Notes: generated from the letters alone by a model not told the origin. 64,000 bases of DNA from Azoarcus sp. KH32C (GCF_000349945.1 NC_020516.1:3472001-3536000); one strand, 5' to 3'; shown: positions 53,212 through 61,959, counted from the first letter of the stretch. Translations and numbers: made by a program.

Positions 53212-53240
53212 ACATTAGGACGGCGTCGCTGAAGTGTCAA
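53212..53240 (-). promoter_or_regulatory. Promoter of tauXYABC
   Basis: On the - strand TTGACA (53235-53240), a 17-bp spacer and TAATGT (53212-53217). The box is near consensus and lies in a conspicuously AT-rich intergenic stretch. Transcription should begin near 53205. Confidence 0.8.
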
Positions 53241-53246
53241 GATAAA

Positions 53247-53263
53247 GTTTCAAATATCGAAAC
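53247..53263. promoter_or_regulatory. Candidate operator 1 upstream of tauX
   Basis: GTTTC-N7-GAAAC inverted repeat containing TTTCAAATATCGA, an exact 13-mer also found at 57335-57347 before xsc. It lies just upstream of the -35 box. Confidence 0.45.
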
Positions 53264-53305
53264 GTTTTTATTTATTTTTCGGAATTTATCTCGATTGTTC
53301 TCCGT

Positions 53306-54127
53306 TCACGCGATGCGGCCGGCCATCGGCGACGACGGCGAGGCGGCGAAGCGGCGCGGGATTCGGCCGGCGAGAAAGGCTTCCCTGCCCGCCTCGACCG
53401 CGAGGCGCATTGCGCGGGCCATGCGGATCGGCTCACGGGCGCCGGCGATGGCGGTATTCATCAGCACGCCGTCGCAGCCTAGTTCCATCGCGATCGCGGC
53501 ATCCGACGCCGTGCCGACGCCCGCGTCGACGATCACCGGCACCCGCGCCTGCTCGATGATCAGCGACAGGTTCCACGGGTTGAGGATGCCCATGCCGGAG
53601 CCGATCAGGCTCGCGAGCGGCATCACCGCGACGCAGCCGATGTCTTCGAGGATGCGCGCCTGGATCGGGTCGTCGCTGCAATAGACCATCACGTCGAAGC
53701 CGTCCTTGACGAGCGTTTCGGCGGCTTTGAGCGTCTCGGGCATGTTCGGGAAGAGCGTCTTCTCGTCGCCGAGCACTTCGAGCTTGCACAGGGGGTGGCC
53801 GTCGAGTAGTTCGCGGGCGAGTTGCAGCGTGTAGACGGCATCCTTCGCGGTGTAGCAGCCGCCGGTGTTGGGCAAGATCGTGAAGCGGTCGGGCGGCACG
53901 GCGTCGAGCAGGCTCGGTTCGTTCGCGTGCTGGCCGATGTTTACGCGGCGGATCGTGACCGTGACGATGTCCGTGCCGCTCGCATCGACCGCGGCCCGCG
54001 TCTCGTCGAAGTCGCGGTATTTCCCGGTGCCGACCAGCAGGCGCGACGCGTAGGTCTTGCCGGCGATCGTCAGGCCCTCGTCCGCCGTGACGCACGGTGC
54101 TTGACCAGGCATGTCGTGCAGTTTCAT
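53306..54127 (-). CDS. thiG: Thiazole synthase
   Basis: A 273-residue TIM-barrel enzyme making the thiazole of thiamin from deoxyxylulose 5-phosphate, dehydroglycine and ThiS thiocarboxylate. It opens the catalytic domain with LTIAGKTYASRLLVGTGKYRD and carries TVTIRRVNIG, LPNTGGCYTAKDAVY, LEVLGDEKTLFPNM and DAGVGTASDAAIAMELG, which include the imine lysine and phosphate-binding segments. It lies in the xsc operon beside thiS. thiO, thiE, thiC and thiD are not in the window. Confidence 0.94.
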   Translation of the reverse strand: MKLHDMPGQAPCVTADEGLTIAGKTYASRLLVGTGKYRDFDETRAAVDASGTDIVTVTIRRVNIGQHANEPSLLDAVPPDRFTILPNTGGCYTAKDAVYTLQLARELLDGHPLCKLEVLGDEKTLFPNMPETLKAAETLVKDGFDVMVYCSDDPIQARILEDIGCVAVMPLASLIGSGMGILNPWNLSLIIEQARVPVIVDAGVGTASDAAIAMELGCDGVLMNTAIAGAREPIRMARAMRLAVEAGREAFLAGRIPRRFAASPSSPMAGRIA

Positions 54128-54146
54128 GTCGTCTCCTCTTTGGTAT

Positions 54147-54356
54147 TCAACCGCCGCCGATCGCGACGACGACTTCGACGCGATCAGACGGAAACAGGAT
54201 CTGCTTGCGCCAGCGCGGCGACGGAATCACCTCGCGATTGACCGCGACCGCGACGCGCTTGCCGAGCAGGCCGAGCGTCCCGATCAGGTCGTGCAGCGTT
54301 TCGCCCTGGCGCATGTCGTGCGGGGCGCCGTTGAGTTCGATCGTGAGGGAATCCAT
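54147..54356 (-). CDS. thiS: Sulfur carrier protein ThiS
   Basis: A 69-residue ubiquitin-like protein ending VVVAIGGG, the Gly-Gly tail that is adenylated by ThiF and thiocarboxylated to donate sulfur to ThiG. It opens SLTIELNGAPHDM, has GLLGKRVAVAVNREVIPSPRW at the core, and is 19 bp before thiG and 10 bp after tauZ, so it is within the xsc transcript. Confidence 0.93.
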   Translation of the reverse strand: MDSLTIELNGAPHDMRQGETLHDLIGTLGLLGKRVAVAVNREVIPSPRWRKQILFPSDRVEVVVAIGGG

Positions 54357-54366
54357 TTTCAGCCCC

Positions 54367-55410
54367 TCAATGCGCCGCGATCAGGCGGCTCGCGTACACC
54401 ACCAGCAGCATGTAGCCGGCGACGAAGAGCGCTTCGCCGGACATCAGCACGATGGGCTTCCAGCCGAGGGCGGCCAGCTTTTCGAGCGAGGTCTTGACGC
54501 CGAGCGCGGCGATCGAGATCACGAGGCACCAGCGCGACAGCGTCGAACTCGCCTCGACGAATCCATGCGACAGCAGGCCCAGGCTGTTCAGCGCCGCGAG
54601 CGCGGCGAAGGCGACGAGGAAGAGCGGCAGGACGGGCGTCTTCTTGCCGTCGCCGCCGTTCTGCTTCTTGCGCTCGCCGTGGAAGACGAGCGCGAGCACG
54701 ACGACGACCGGCATCAGCATCGCGACGCGGAACATCTTCGCGAGCGTCGCGGCGTCGCCGACCTCGGGCGAGATGATCAGGCCCGCGCCGACGACCTGGG
54801 CGACGTCATGGATCGAGCCGCCGAGGAAGAGGCCGGCTTCGCTCGTCGAAAGCCCACAGGCCTTGACGACCAGCGGATAGAGCACCATCGCCACGGTAGA
54901 GAAGATCGCGATGCCGATCGCCGTGAGCAGCGTGTAGCGTTCGGTCTCGCGGGTCTGCGGCAACGTCGAGGAGATCGCGAGCGTCGCGGAGATGCCGCAG
55001 ATGCCGGTGCCGCCGCCGGACAGCAGGCCCAGCATCGGAGGCAGGCCGAGGATGCGGGCGAGCAGGATGCCGAAGCTGATCGTCAGCACGACCGCGCCGA
55101 CCAGTGCGCCGACGCCGACGAGGCCGAGGTCGCTGACGTCGCTCGCGACGATGCGCGCCCCGAGCAGCGCGACGCCGAAGCGCACGAGCTTCTTCGCAGA
55201 GGCTTCGATGCCCGGCATGCATTTTTCGGTGTCGGACAGGAAATGGAAGGCGATGCCCATCAGCAGCGCGTAGAGGAACTGGGGGCCGCCGTAGTGTTCG
55301 GAGATGAAGGTCGCCGCGACGGCGATCACGGCGCACAGCATGAAGCCCGGCATCAGCACGCGCACCTCGCTGAACATCGCAGGCGGCGCATATGTTGTTT
55401 GAGTGGTCAT
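54367..55410 (-). CDS. tauZ: TauZ-like YeiH-family (UPF0324) membrane protein
   Basis: A 347-residue protein with about ten transmembrane helices and UPF0324/YeiH signatures (FSDTEKCMPGIEASAKKLVRFGVALLGARI, GGGTGICGISATLAI and GGSIHDVAQVVGAG). In taurine-degrading bacteria TauZ of this family is proposed to export sulfate made from taurine sulfite; the activity is not proven by sequence. It lies between xsc and thiS. Confidence 0.82.
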   Translation of the reverse strand: MTTQTTYAPPAMFSEVRVLMPGFMLCAVIAVAATFISEHYGGPQFLYALLMGIAFHFLSDTEKCMPGIEASAKKLVRFGVALLGARIVASDVSDLGLVGVGALVGAVVLTISFGILLARILGLPPMLGLLSGGGTGICGISATLAISSTLPQTRETERYTLLTAIGIAIFSTVAMVLYPLVVKACGLSTSEAGLFLGGSIHDVAQVVGAGLIISPEVGDAATLAKMFRVAMLMPVVVVLALVFHGERKKQNGGDGKKTPVLPLFLVAFAALAALNSLGLLSHGFVEASSTLSRWCLVISIAALGVKTSLEKLAALGWKPIVLMSGEALFVAGYMLLVVYASRLIAAH

Positions 55411-55490
55411 TGGGATCGGGGTCCGGTGAGGATGTCGGGTGGCGGCGGAGCGACCTCGTGGGCCGCCCCGCCTTCTTCAGGCACTACGGA

Positions 55491-57302
55491 TCAGACGTAG
55501 TCCTTGTACTTGTCGAGGTGACGCACCGGCTTCGACAGCGCATCGCGGCGGAAGGGGTCGCCCAGTTCGCGCGTGCACATGATCTCGATGATGCAGGTCT
55601 TGCCGTGGTTCATCTGCAGGTCGATGGCCTTCTTCAGCGCCGGGCCCACGTCCTCCAGCCGATCCACCGTGATGCCCTCCGCGCCCATCGCGCGCGCGAT
55701 CTCCGCGAAGCTCTGGTTGTCAAGCTCGCCGGCGACGAAGCGGCGGTTGTAGAAGTCCACCTGGTTCTTCTTCTCGGCGCCCCATTGGCGGTTGTGGAAG
55801 ACCACCGCCGTCACCGGGATGTTGTGGCGCACGCAGGTCATCGTCTCCATCAGGCTCATGCCCCAGGCGCCATCGCCGGCATAGGACACTGCCGGGCGAT
55901 GCGGCGCGGCGACCTTGGCGCCGATGATCGTCGGGAAGGCGTAGCCGCAGTTGCCGAAGCTCATCGCGGCGAAGAAGCTGCGGGGCTTCTCGAAGCGCAG
56001 ATAGCTGTTGGCGACCGAGTTGATGTTGCCGATGTCGGTCGACACCATCACGTCGGGCGGCATCGCCTTTTCGAGTTCGCGCAGGACCTGGCGGGGATGC
56101 AGGTAATGACCGCCGTTGAAGGTCTTTTCCTTCGCGTTCTCTTCGATCATGTCGAGGCTGAACGGGTCACGCTCGTGCGTCCATTCGTCGAGCTCACGCT
56201 CCCAGGCGGCTTTCTCGGCGGCGATCTTCTCGGCGCGCTGCGCCTTGGTGGCGTCGCATTCGAGGGCGCGGTTCGCGAGACGCTGGGTCAGCGCGATGGC
56301 CGCGGCCTTGGCGTCGCCGCAGATGCCCACCGAGATCTTCTTCACGAGGCCGAGCATCTTGTTGTCGGCGTCGATCTGGATGATCTTGGCGTTCTTCGGC
56401 CAATAGTCCATGCCGTGCTGCGGCAGCGTGCCGAAGGGGCCGAGGCGCGAGCCGAGCGCGATGACCACGTCGGCCTGGCTCATGAGCTTCATCGCCGCCT
56501 TCGAGCCCTGATAGCCGAGCGGGCCGCACCACAGCGGATGGCTCGCGGGGAAGGAGTCGTTGTGCAGGTAGCTATTCACGACCGGCGCGCCCAAGCGTTC
56601 GGCGAGCGCCTTGCACTCCTCGACCGCATCGGCCATCACGACGCCGCCGCCGGAGATGATCACCGGGAACTTGGCGGTCGCCAGCAGCTCGGCCGCTTCG
56701 TTCAGGCTCGCCTCCCCGCCCGCGCCGCGGTCGAGGCGGCTGGGCTTGGGGATCTCGCAGGTGATCTCGCCGTAGAAGTAGTCGCGCGGGATGTTGAGCT
56801 GGGTCGGGCCCATCTCGCTCATCGCGCGGTCGAAGCAGCGGCCGGTGTATTCGGCCATCCGGGCGGGATGCGTCACGTGGCCCTGGTACTTGGTGAATTC
56901 CTGGAACATCGGCAGCTGCTTGCATTCCTGGAAGCCGCCGAGGCCCATCGTCATCGTGCCGGTCTCGGGCGTCACGATCACCACCGGGCTGTGCGCCCAG
57001 TAGGCCGCCGCGATCGAGGTCACGCAGTTGCTGATGCCGGGGCCGTTCTGGCCGATCACGACACCGTGGCGGCCGGAAACGCGCGAAAAGCCGTCGGCCA
57101 TGTGGCCGGCGCCCTGCTCATGCACCACCGGGATCAGCCGGATGCCGGCCGGGGCGAAGATGTCCATCGCGTCCATGAACGCGGAACCCATGATCCCGAA
57201 CATGTCGGTCACGCCATTGGCGACCATGGTTTCCACGAAGGCTTCCGAGGGGGTCATCTTGTGCGGGCCGCTGACGACCGTGCGGCGGTCTTGATCGCTC
57301 AT
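55491..57302 (-). CDS. xsc: Sulfoacetaldehyde acetyltransferase
   Basis: A 603-residue ThDP enzyme that desulfonates sulfoacetaldehyde with phosphate to acetyl phosphate and sulfite. The cofactor glutamate is in IPVVHEQGAGHMADGFSRV and the ThDP/Mg motif is YAGDGAWGMSLMETM ending in VVFHN. Conserved family features such as PETGTMTMGLGGFQECKQL distinguish it from acetolactate synthase. It is preceded by its own promoter and followed by tauZ, thiS and thiG. Pta, which normally consumes acetyl phosphate, is absent from the window. Confidence 0.95.
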   Translation of the reverse strand: MSDQDRRTVVSGPHKMTPSEAFVETMVANGVTDMFGIMGSAFMDAMDIFAPAGIRLIPVVHEQGAGHMADGFSRVSGRHGVVIGQNGPGISNCVTSIAAAYWAHSPVVIVTPETGTMTMGLGGFQECKQLPMFQEFTKYQGHVTHPARMAEYTGRCFDRAMSEMGPTQLNIPRDYFYGEITCEIPKPSRLDRGAGGEASLNEAAELLATAKFPVIISGGGVVMADAVEECKALAERLGAPVVNSYLHNDSFPASHPLWCGPLGYQGSKAAMKLMSQADVVIALGSRLGPFGTLPQHGMDYWPKNAKIIQIDADNKMLGLVKKISVGICGDAKAAAIALTQRLANRALECDATKAQRAEKIAAEKAAWERELDEWTHERDPFSLDMIEENAKEKTFNGGHYLHPRQVLRELEKAMPPDVMVSTDIGNINSVANSYLRFEKPRSFFAAMSFGNCGYAFPTIIGAKVAAPHRPAVSYAGDGAWGMSLMETMTCVRHNIPVTAVVFHNRQWGAEKKNQVDFYNRRFVAGELDNQSFAEIARAMGAEGITVDRLEDVGPALKKAIDLQMNHGKTCIIEIMCTRELGDPFRRDALSKPVRHLDKYKDYV

Positions 57303-57330
57303 TGGTGCTGTCTCCTTGTCGAGAATTCTG

Positions 57331-57347
57331 GATATTTCAAATATCGA
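57331..57347. promoter_or_regulatory. Candidate operator 1 in the xsc leader
   Basis: A perfect 7+1+7 palindrome GATATTTCAAATATC (57331-57345) containing, with its flank, the 13-mer TTTCAAATATCGA shared with the tauX region. It is downstream of the predicted transcription start. Confidence 0.45.
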
Positions 57348-57353
57348 TTTCGG

Positions 57354-57368
57354 TATGATTTGTTCCGG
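57354..57368 (+). promoter_or_regulatory. Candidate operator 2 in the xsc leader
   Basis: TATGATTTGTTCCGG matches the tauX copy TACGATTTGTACCGA at 12 of 15 positions. It could bind a common regulator such as a TauR-type MocR protein, but no regulator gene is in the window. Confidence 0.4.
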
Positions 57369-57386
57369 AATTCGATACTTGACTGA

Positions 57387-57415
57387 AATGTACGTCGACG
57401 AATTTCAGACGTCAA
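57387..57415 (-). promoter_or_regulatory. Promoter of the xsc-tauZ-thiSG operon
   Basis: On the - strand TTGACG (57410-57415), a 17-bp spacer and TACATT (57387-57392). The predicted transcript has an 80-nt leader containing both shared motifs. Confidence 0.7.
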
Positions 57416-57464
57416 CCATAATTTCGTATTTCTGAACTATTTGTCTCTTTATTTGAAATTCCGA

Positions 57465-57499
57465 AATGAAAACGCCGCTGCGCGTGATGCACAGCGGCG
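57465..57499 (-). terminator. Intrinsic terminator of the APC permease
   Basis: Stem CGCCGCTG (57473-57480) and CAGCGGCG (57492-57499) with an 11-nt loop, followed on the - strand by TTTTCATTTC. It isolates xsc from the permease. Confidence 0.72.
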
Positions 57500-57566
57500 C
57501 ACTGGGCAGAGCCGGAGTGAAGTCGCGGAGCAGGCCCCGATCCGGCTCCGCGAGCGGGCAGAGGCG

Positions 57567-58994
57567 TTACAGCTTCCTGAAAGCCGGGACTTCGGGCGAG
57601 ATCGGGGCAAGCTCAGGCTTTCCCCGCCACAGGCCCCTCAGGCCATACACCGCGAGGAGAATGCCCAGGCTGACCACGCCGAGCAGCAAGGGCGTGCGCT
57701 GGTCGGGGATGAAGGCCATCGCGACGACGATCGCGAGCATGCCGACGATCGCGACCCAGGTGAGGTACGGGTAGGCCCACATCTTTACGCGCAGGCGGGC
57801 CGGATCTTCGCGCTCGAGACGGGCGCGCAGGCGCAGCTGCGATACGGCGATCGACACGTAGACGAAGATCGCGACGGTGCCGTAGGAATTGACGAGGAAG
57901 GCGAAGACCGTGTCGGGCGAGACGTAGGACATCACGACCGCGACGTAGCCGAAGAGCGTGCCGAGCAGGATCGCGCGGACCGGTACGCCGTTGCGGCTCA
58001 GCTTCGCAAGCCCCTTCGGCGCGTCGCCGCGACGGGTGAGCGCGAAGAGCATGCGCGAAGACGCATACAGGCCGGAGTTCAGCGCGGACAGCACGGCCGT
58101 CAGTACGATCGCGTTCATGATCTGCGCCGCGGCAGGAATGCCCATCGCGTTAAGCGCGCTGACGTAGGGTGTCGCCATGCCTGTCGAGTTCCACGGTACG
58201 AGGCATACGACGAGCAAGATCGAACCGACGTAGAAGAACAGCACGCGCGTGATCACGGAGCTGGTCGCCTTCGCGACGGCACGCTCGGGCTCGGCCGTTT
58301 CCGCCGCGGCAACGGTCACGATCTCGGCGCCGAAGTAGAAGCCGGTCGCCGCAACCGCACCGGTCAGTACCGGTACGATGCCGTTGGGCATGAAGCCCCC
58401 GTGCTCGGTGAGGTTGGCGACGCTGGCCGGCACGTCCGGCCACAGGCCGCAGACGTAGAGCCCGCCGAGGAACAGGAAGACGACGATCGCCGCGACCTTG
58501 ATCGACGCGAACCAGAACTCGAACTCACCGAAGGACTTCACCGAGATCAGGTTCGTGAGCGTCAGCGTCACCAGCAGCCCGAGGCTGATCGTCCAGGACG
58601 GCACGTCGGGCAACCAGAAGCGCACCAGATCGGCGCCGGCAACTGCTTCGAGCGCGACGACGATCACCCAGAAGTACCAATACATCCAGCCGGTGAGGAA
58701 GCCGGCGAGGTCACCGACGGCCGGCCGGTCGGACCACGCCGTGCGCGCGAACTCGTAGAAGGCGCCCACCCCGGGCATTGCGACCGCCATCTCGCCGAGC
58801 ATGCGCATCACCAGCACGACCAGCCCGCCGGTGAGCAGAAAGGACAACACTGCCGCGGGGCCGGCCGACTTGATCACCACCCCGCTGCCGACGAACAACC
58901 CGGCGCCGATCACGCCGCCGAGCGCGATCATCGTCATATGGCGCTGTTTAAGGCTGTGCTGCAGCCCTTTCGAATGCCCTACTTCACTTTTCAC
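57567..58994 (-). CDS. APC-superfamily amino acid permease (GabP/AnsP-like)
   Basis: A 475-residue permease with twelve predicted helices and the family opening LKQRHMTMIALGGVIGAGLFVGSG. The GabP-like subfamily takes up gamma-aminobutyrate and related amino acids; here the substrate could equally be beta-alanine, taurine or an unrelated amino acid. The GTG at 58994 is preferred because GGAGGAG precedes it by 7 nt; an in-frame ATG at 59033 adds 13 residues. It is divergent from the CobS-like gene and separated from xsc by a terminator. Confidence 0.85.
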   Translation of the reverse strand: MKSEVGHSKGLQHSLKQRHMTMIALGGVIGAGLFVGSGVVIKSAGPAAVLSFLLTGGLVVLVMRMLGEMAVAMPGVGAFYEFARTAWSDRPAVGDLAGFLTGWMYWYFWVIVVALEAVAGADLVRFWLPDVPSWTISLGLLVTLTLTNLISVKSFGEFEFWFASIKVAAIVVFLFLGGLYVCGLWPDVPASVANLTEHGGFMPNGIVPVLTGAVAATGFYFGAEIVTVAAAETAEPERAVAKATSSVITRVLFFYVGSILLVVCLVPWNSTGMATPYVSALNAMGIPAAAQIMNAIVLTAVLSALNSGLYASSRMLFALTRRGDAPKGLAKLSRNGVPVRAILLGTLFGYVAVVMSYVSPDTVFAFLVNSYGTVAIFVYVSIAVSQLRLRARLEREDPARLRVKMWAYPYLTWVAIVGMLAIVVAMAFIPDQRTPLLLGVVSLGILLAVYGLRGLWRGKPELAPISPEVPAFRKL

Positions 58995-59142
58995 GGCTCT
59001 TCTCCTCCGGATTCGATGCATTTTCAGAAGCAATGGTCTTGGTCTTTATTTTTGGAATCTTATGTTCCGATTTATTTTTCTTATCCAACTCTAGGACGCG
59101 TTTCGACCCAAGTCAAGTTGATGTTTCGTTTTCCGGAACTTG

Positions 59143-59172
59143 TTGTACCTTTTATTTGAATATCGCTATCAT
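59143..59172 (+). promoter_or_regulatory. Putative promoter of the cobST-Lin0512 cassette
   Basis: TTGTAC (59143-59148), an 18-bp spacer and TATCAT (59167-59172) lie in an AT-rich 200-bp divergent region. The GTG start at 59202 follows an AGGAG. No cobalamin riboswitch motif is recognisable. Confidence 0.45.
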
Positions 59173-59201
59173 GATTTCGCCTTGACCTCCAGGAGACTGC
59201 C

Positions 59202-60176
59202 GTGACCGAACCCGCCCCCGACACCCCCGACCAGCTCGTCCCGGTCCATTCGCTGTTCGGGATCGACTCCGATCTCAAGGTGCCGGCCTTCAGCAGCCGC
59301 GACGACCACGTGCCGGAGATCGACGAGGCCTATCGCTTCAACCCGGACGTGACGCTCGCGATCCTCGCCGGCTTCACGCGCGACCGACGTGTGATGGTCC
59401 AGGGCCTGCACGGCACCGGGAAATCAACGCACATCGAGCAGGTCGCGGCGCGGCTCAACTGGCCCTGCGTGCGCGTGAATCTCGACGGCCACATCAGCCG
59501 GCTCGATCTCGTCGGCAAGGACGCGATCGTCGTGCGCGACGGGCAGCAGGTGACCGAATTCCAGGAAGGCATCGTGCCCTGGGCACTGCAGCGTCCGGTC
59601 GCGCTGATCTTCGACGAATACGACGCGGGGCGGCCGGACGTGATGTTCGTGATCCAGCGCATCCTCGAGCGCGACGGCAAGTTCACGCTGCTCGACCAGA
59701 ACCGGGTGATCCGCCCGCATCCCTTCTTCCGCCTGTTCGCGACCTCGAACACCGTCGGACTCGGCAACCAGACGGGCCTCTATCACGGCACGCAGGTGCT
59801 CAACCACGCGCAGATCGACCGCTGGAACATCGTCGCGACGCTGAACTACCTGCCGCGCGACGAGGAAGTCGCGATCGTGCTCGCGCGCGTGCCGGCGAAG
59901 GCCAACGCGCAGGGGCGTCGTCTCGTCGAAGCGATGGTCGCGGTCGCGGATCTCACGCGGAAGGGCTTCGCCGCCGGCGACCTGTCGACGCTGATGTCGC
60001 CGCGCACGGTGATCACCTGGGCCGAGAACTGCGAGATCTTCCGCAATCCGGCGCTGGCCTTCCGGCTGTCCTTCCTCAACAAGTGCGACGAGGTCGAGCG
60101 GCCCATCGTCGCGGAGTACTACCAGCGATGCTTCGGCGAGGAGCTCGACGAATCCTGGATGCGCGAGGCGGCGTAA
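59202..60176 (+). CDS. cobS: CobS-like AAA+ ATPase (aerobic cobaltochelatase type)
   Basis: A 324-residue AAA+ protein, GTG start. Walker A is GLHGTGKST (68-76), Walker B ALIFDEYD (134-141), sensor 1 RLFATSN (177-183), and the arginine-finger region is QIDRWN. The N-terminal FGIDSDLKVPAFSSRDDHVPEID closely follows aerobic CobS, the ATPase subunit of cobaltochelatase. No CobN (the large chelatase subunit) is nearby, so its target metal complex is unknown. Its stop overlaps the start of the CobT-like gene (TAATG). Confidence 0.88.
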   Translation: MTEPAPDTPDQLVPVHSLFGIDSDLKVPAFSSRDDHVPEIDEAYRFNPDVTLAILAGFTRDRRVMVQGLHGTGKSTHIEQVAARLNWPCVRVNLDGHISRLDLVGKDAIVVRDGQQVTEFQEGIVPWALQRPVALIFDEYDAGRPDVMFVIQRILERDGKFTLLDQNRVIRPHPFFRLFATSNTVGLGNQTGLYHGTQVLNHAQIDRWNIVATLNYLPRDEEVAIVLARVPAKANAQGRRLVEAMVAVADLTRKGFAAGDLSTLMSPRTVITWAENCEIFRNPALAFRLSFLNKCDEVERPIVAEYYQRCFGEELDESWMREAA

Positions 60177-61918
60177 TGTCCACCACACAACAGCGGCCGA
60201 CCGCCCAGCAGCGCGCGAAGCGCCAGCAGAAGGTCGAAGAGTTGTGCGCGGCGACGCTGCGCGCGCTGACCGGCGACGCGCGCCTGCATTACCGTGGACG
60301 GCGCCTCTACGCAGGCGAGCGCGCCCTGCCCCAGCACGCGCCGCACCTGCGCGTCGATCCGGCCGAGGACGATTTCGGAGACTGCCGTGCGGCGGCCGAC
60401 GGTGCGGCGCTGCACCTGCTGCATTCCGACGCGGCACAGCATCACAGCCTCTGCCCCGAAGATCCAGTCGAGCGCCTTGTCTTCGAGTTGCTCGAGCAAC
60501 TGCGCGTCGAGACGCTAGTTCCCGCCGACATGCCGGGCATGGCCGAAAACCTGCACCGGCGCTTCGAGAACTGGTCGCGCGCCTTCTACCGTTCGGGCCT
60601 CACCGAAGGCAGCGTCGGCATCCTGCTCTACACGGTCGCGCAGATGTGCTGGTCGCGGCTGACGACCCGCCGCGTGCTCGAAGAGACCGAGGACTATATC
60701 GAGAGCACCCGGATGTCGCTGGTGTCCGCGATGGGGACGGCGCTCGCCGGCATCCGGCGCCATCGTGCCGACCAAGCCGCCTTCGCGCCGCATGCGTTGG
60801 CGATCGCGCGCATCGTCGGCGACCAGGTCCGCGCCGAACTCGCGGCGACCGATGAGAACTCCGACGAGGAAGCGGACGAGGCGAAGGCCGGCTTCGCGCT
60901 GCTGCTTGATTTCGACGACGGCGACGATACCGGCGACGGCATCGCCGCCGCGACGACCGGCACGAGCAAGGTCTTCGAGGACGCCGCCCTCGCCTACCGC
61001 GTCTACACGAACCGTTTCGACACAGAAGTCGCGGCGGGCTCGCTCGTGCGCCGGGCCTTGCTGTGCGAATACCGCGAGCGGATCGACCGGCGCATCGCCG
61101 AACAGGGCATCAACCTGCCCCGCCTCGCCCGCATGCTCGCGGCCACGCTGACCCGGCCTGCGCGCGACGGCTGGCGCTTCGGCGAGGAAGAGGGCCATAT
61201 CGACGGCCGCCGGCTCGCGCAGGTGATCAGTTCACCCGCCGAACGTCGCGTGTTCCGTCAAGAGCGTTTCATCCTGCAGGCGGACTGCGTCGTGAGTTTC
61301 CTCGTCGACTGCTCCGGCTCGATGAAGACCCATGTCGAGTCCGTCGCGGTGATGCTCGACGTGCTGATCCGCGCGCTGGAGACGATTGGCGCGCGCACCG
61401 AACTACTGGGCTTCACGACCGGCGCGTGGAACGGCGGCCGCGCCTATCGCGAGTGGATGGGCCGCGGACGGCCGCCCCGGCCCGGCCGGCTCAACGAGGT
61501 CTGCCACATGGTCTTCAAGGAAGCGGATCGCGGCTGGCGGCGCGCGCGGACCGACATCGCGGCCTTGCTGAAGGCCGACCTCTTCCGCGAAGGCATCGAC
61601 GGCGAGGCGGTCGAGTGGGCGTGCAGTCGGCTGCTTGCGCGGTCCGAGGCGCGTCGCATGCTGGTCGTGATCTCGGACGGCTGTCCGTCGGACAGTGCGA
61701 CCGGTCTCGCCAACGACGCCTTCTATCTGGACAATCACCTCAAGGACGTCGTCGGACGCCACGAGCGGCAAGGCGCGGTGGAGATCCTCGGGCTCGGCGT
61801 CGGGCTGGACCTCAGTCCCTTCTATCGCCGCTGCCTCGCGACCGACATGACACAGGGCCTGGAAAATGGGCTGTTCGCCGAGATCGTACAGCTGATCGGC
61901 GGCCGGCATCGGCGCTAA
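60176..61918 (+). CDS. cobT: CobT-like VWA-domain protein
   Basis: A 580-residue partner of the CobS-like ATPase. Residues 1-220 form a helical N-terminal region. An acidic stretch (about 225-256, with EEADEAK and DFDDGDDTGDG) precedes a C-terminal VWA domain from about 372 with MIDAS motif D378-x-S380-x-S382, FTTGAWNGGRAYREWMG and RARTDIAALLK. The layout follows CobT, which with CobS forms the AAA+/VWA motor of cobaltochelatase. ATG 60176 overlaps the cobS stop. It is shorter than most CobT proteins (about 630). Confidence 0.85.
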   Translation: MSTTQQRPTAQQRAKRQQKVEELCAATLRALTGDARLHYRGRRLYAGERALPQHAPHLRVDPAEDDFGDCRAAADGAALHLLHSDAAQHHSLCPEDPVERLVFELLEQLRVETLVPADMPGMAENLHRRFENWSRAFYRSGLTEGSVGILLYTVAQMCWSRLTTRRVLEETEDYIESTRMSLVSAMGTALAGIRRHRADQAAFAPHALAIARIVGDQVRAELAATDENSDEEADEAKAGFALLLDFDDGDDTGDGIAAATTGTSKVFEDAALAYRVYTNRFDTEVAAGSLVRRALLCEYRERIDRRIAEQGINLPRLARMLAATLTRPARDGWRFGEEEGHIDGRRLAQVISSPAERRVFRQERFILQADCVVSFLVDCSGSMKTHVESVAVMLDVLIRALETIGARTELLGFTTGAWNGGRAYREWMGRGRPPRPGRLNEVCHMVFKEADRGWRRARTDIAALLKADLFREGIDGEAVEWACSRLLARSEARRMLVVISDGCPSDSATGLANDAFYLDNHLKDVVGRHERQGAVEILGLGVGLDLSPFYRRCLATDMTQGLENGLFAEIVQLIGGRHRR

Positions 61919-61959
61919 GGCGCTAAACCAACGGACTTTCGACAGGAGATACGACAGAC

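Noticed and set aside
54097..59159. Three long + strand frames opposite tauZ, xsc and the permease
   Set aside because: They mirror conserved - strand genes and have composition typical of antisense shadows (rich in Arg, Asp and His).
58995..59201. Cobalamin or TPP riboswitch before the CobS-like gene or xsc
   Set aside because: The B12-box-like and TPP core sequences are not recognisable. The regions are AT-rich with only promoter-like boxes.
59202..61918. CobS/CobT-like genes as proof of B12 synthesis here
   Set aside because: No CobN or other cobalamin gene is visible, so the pathway cannot be claimed from this window.
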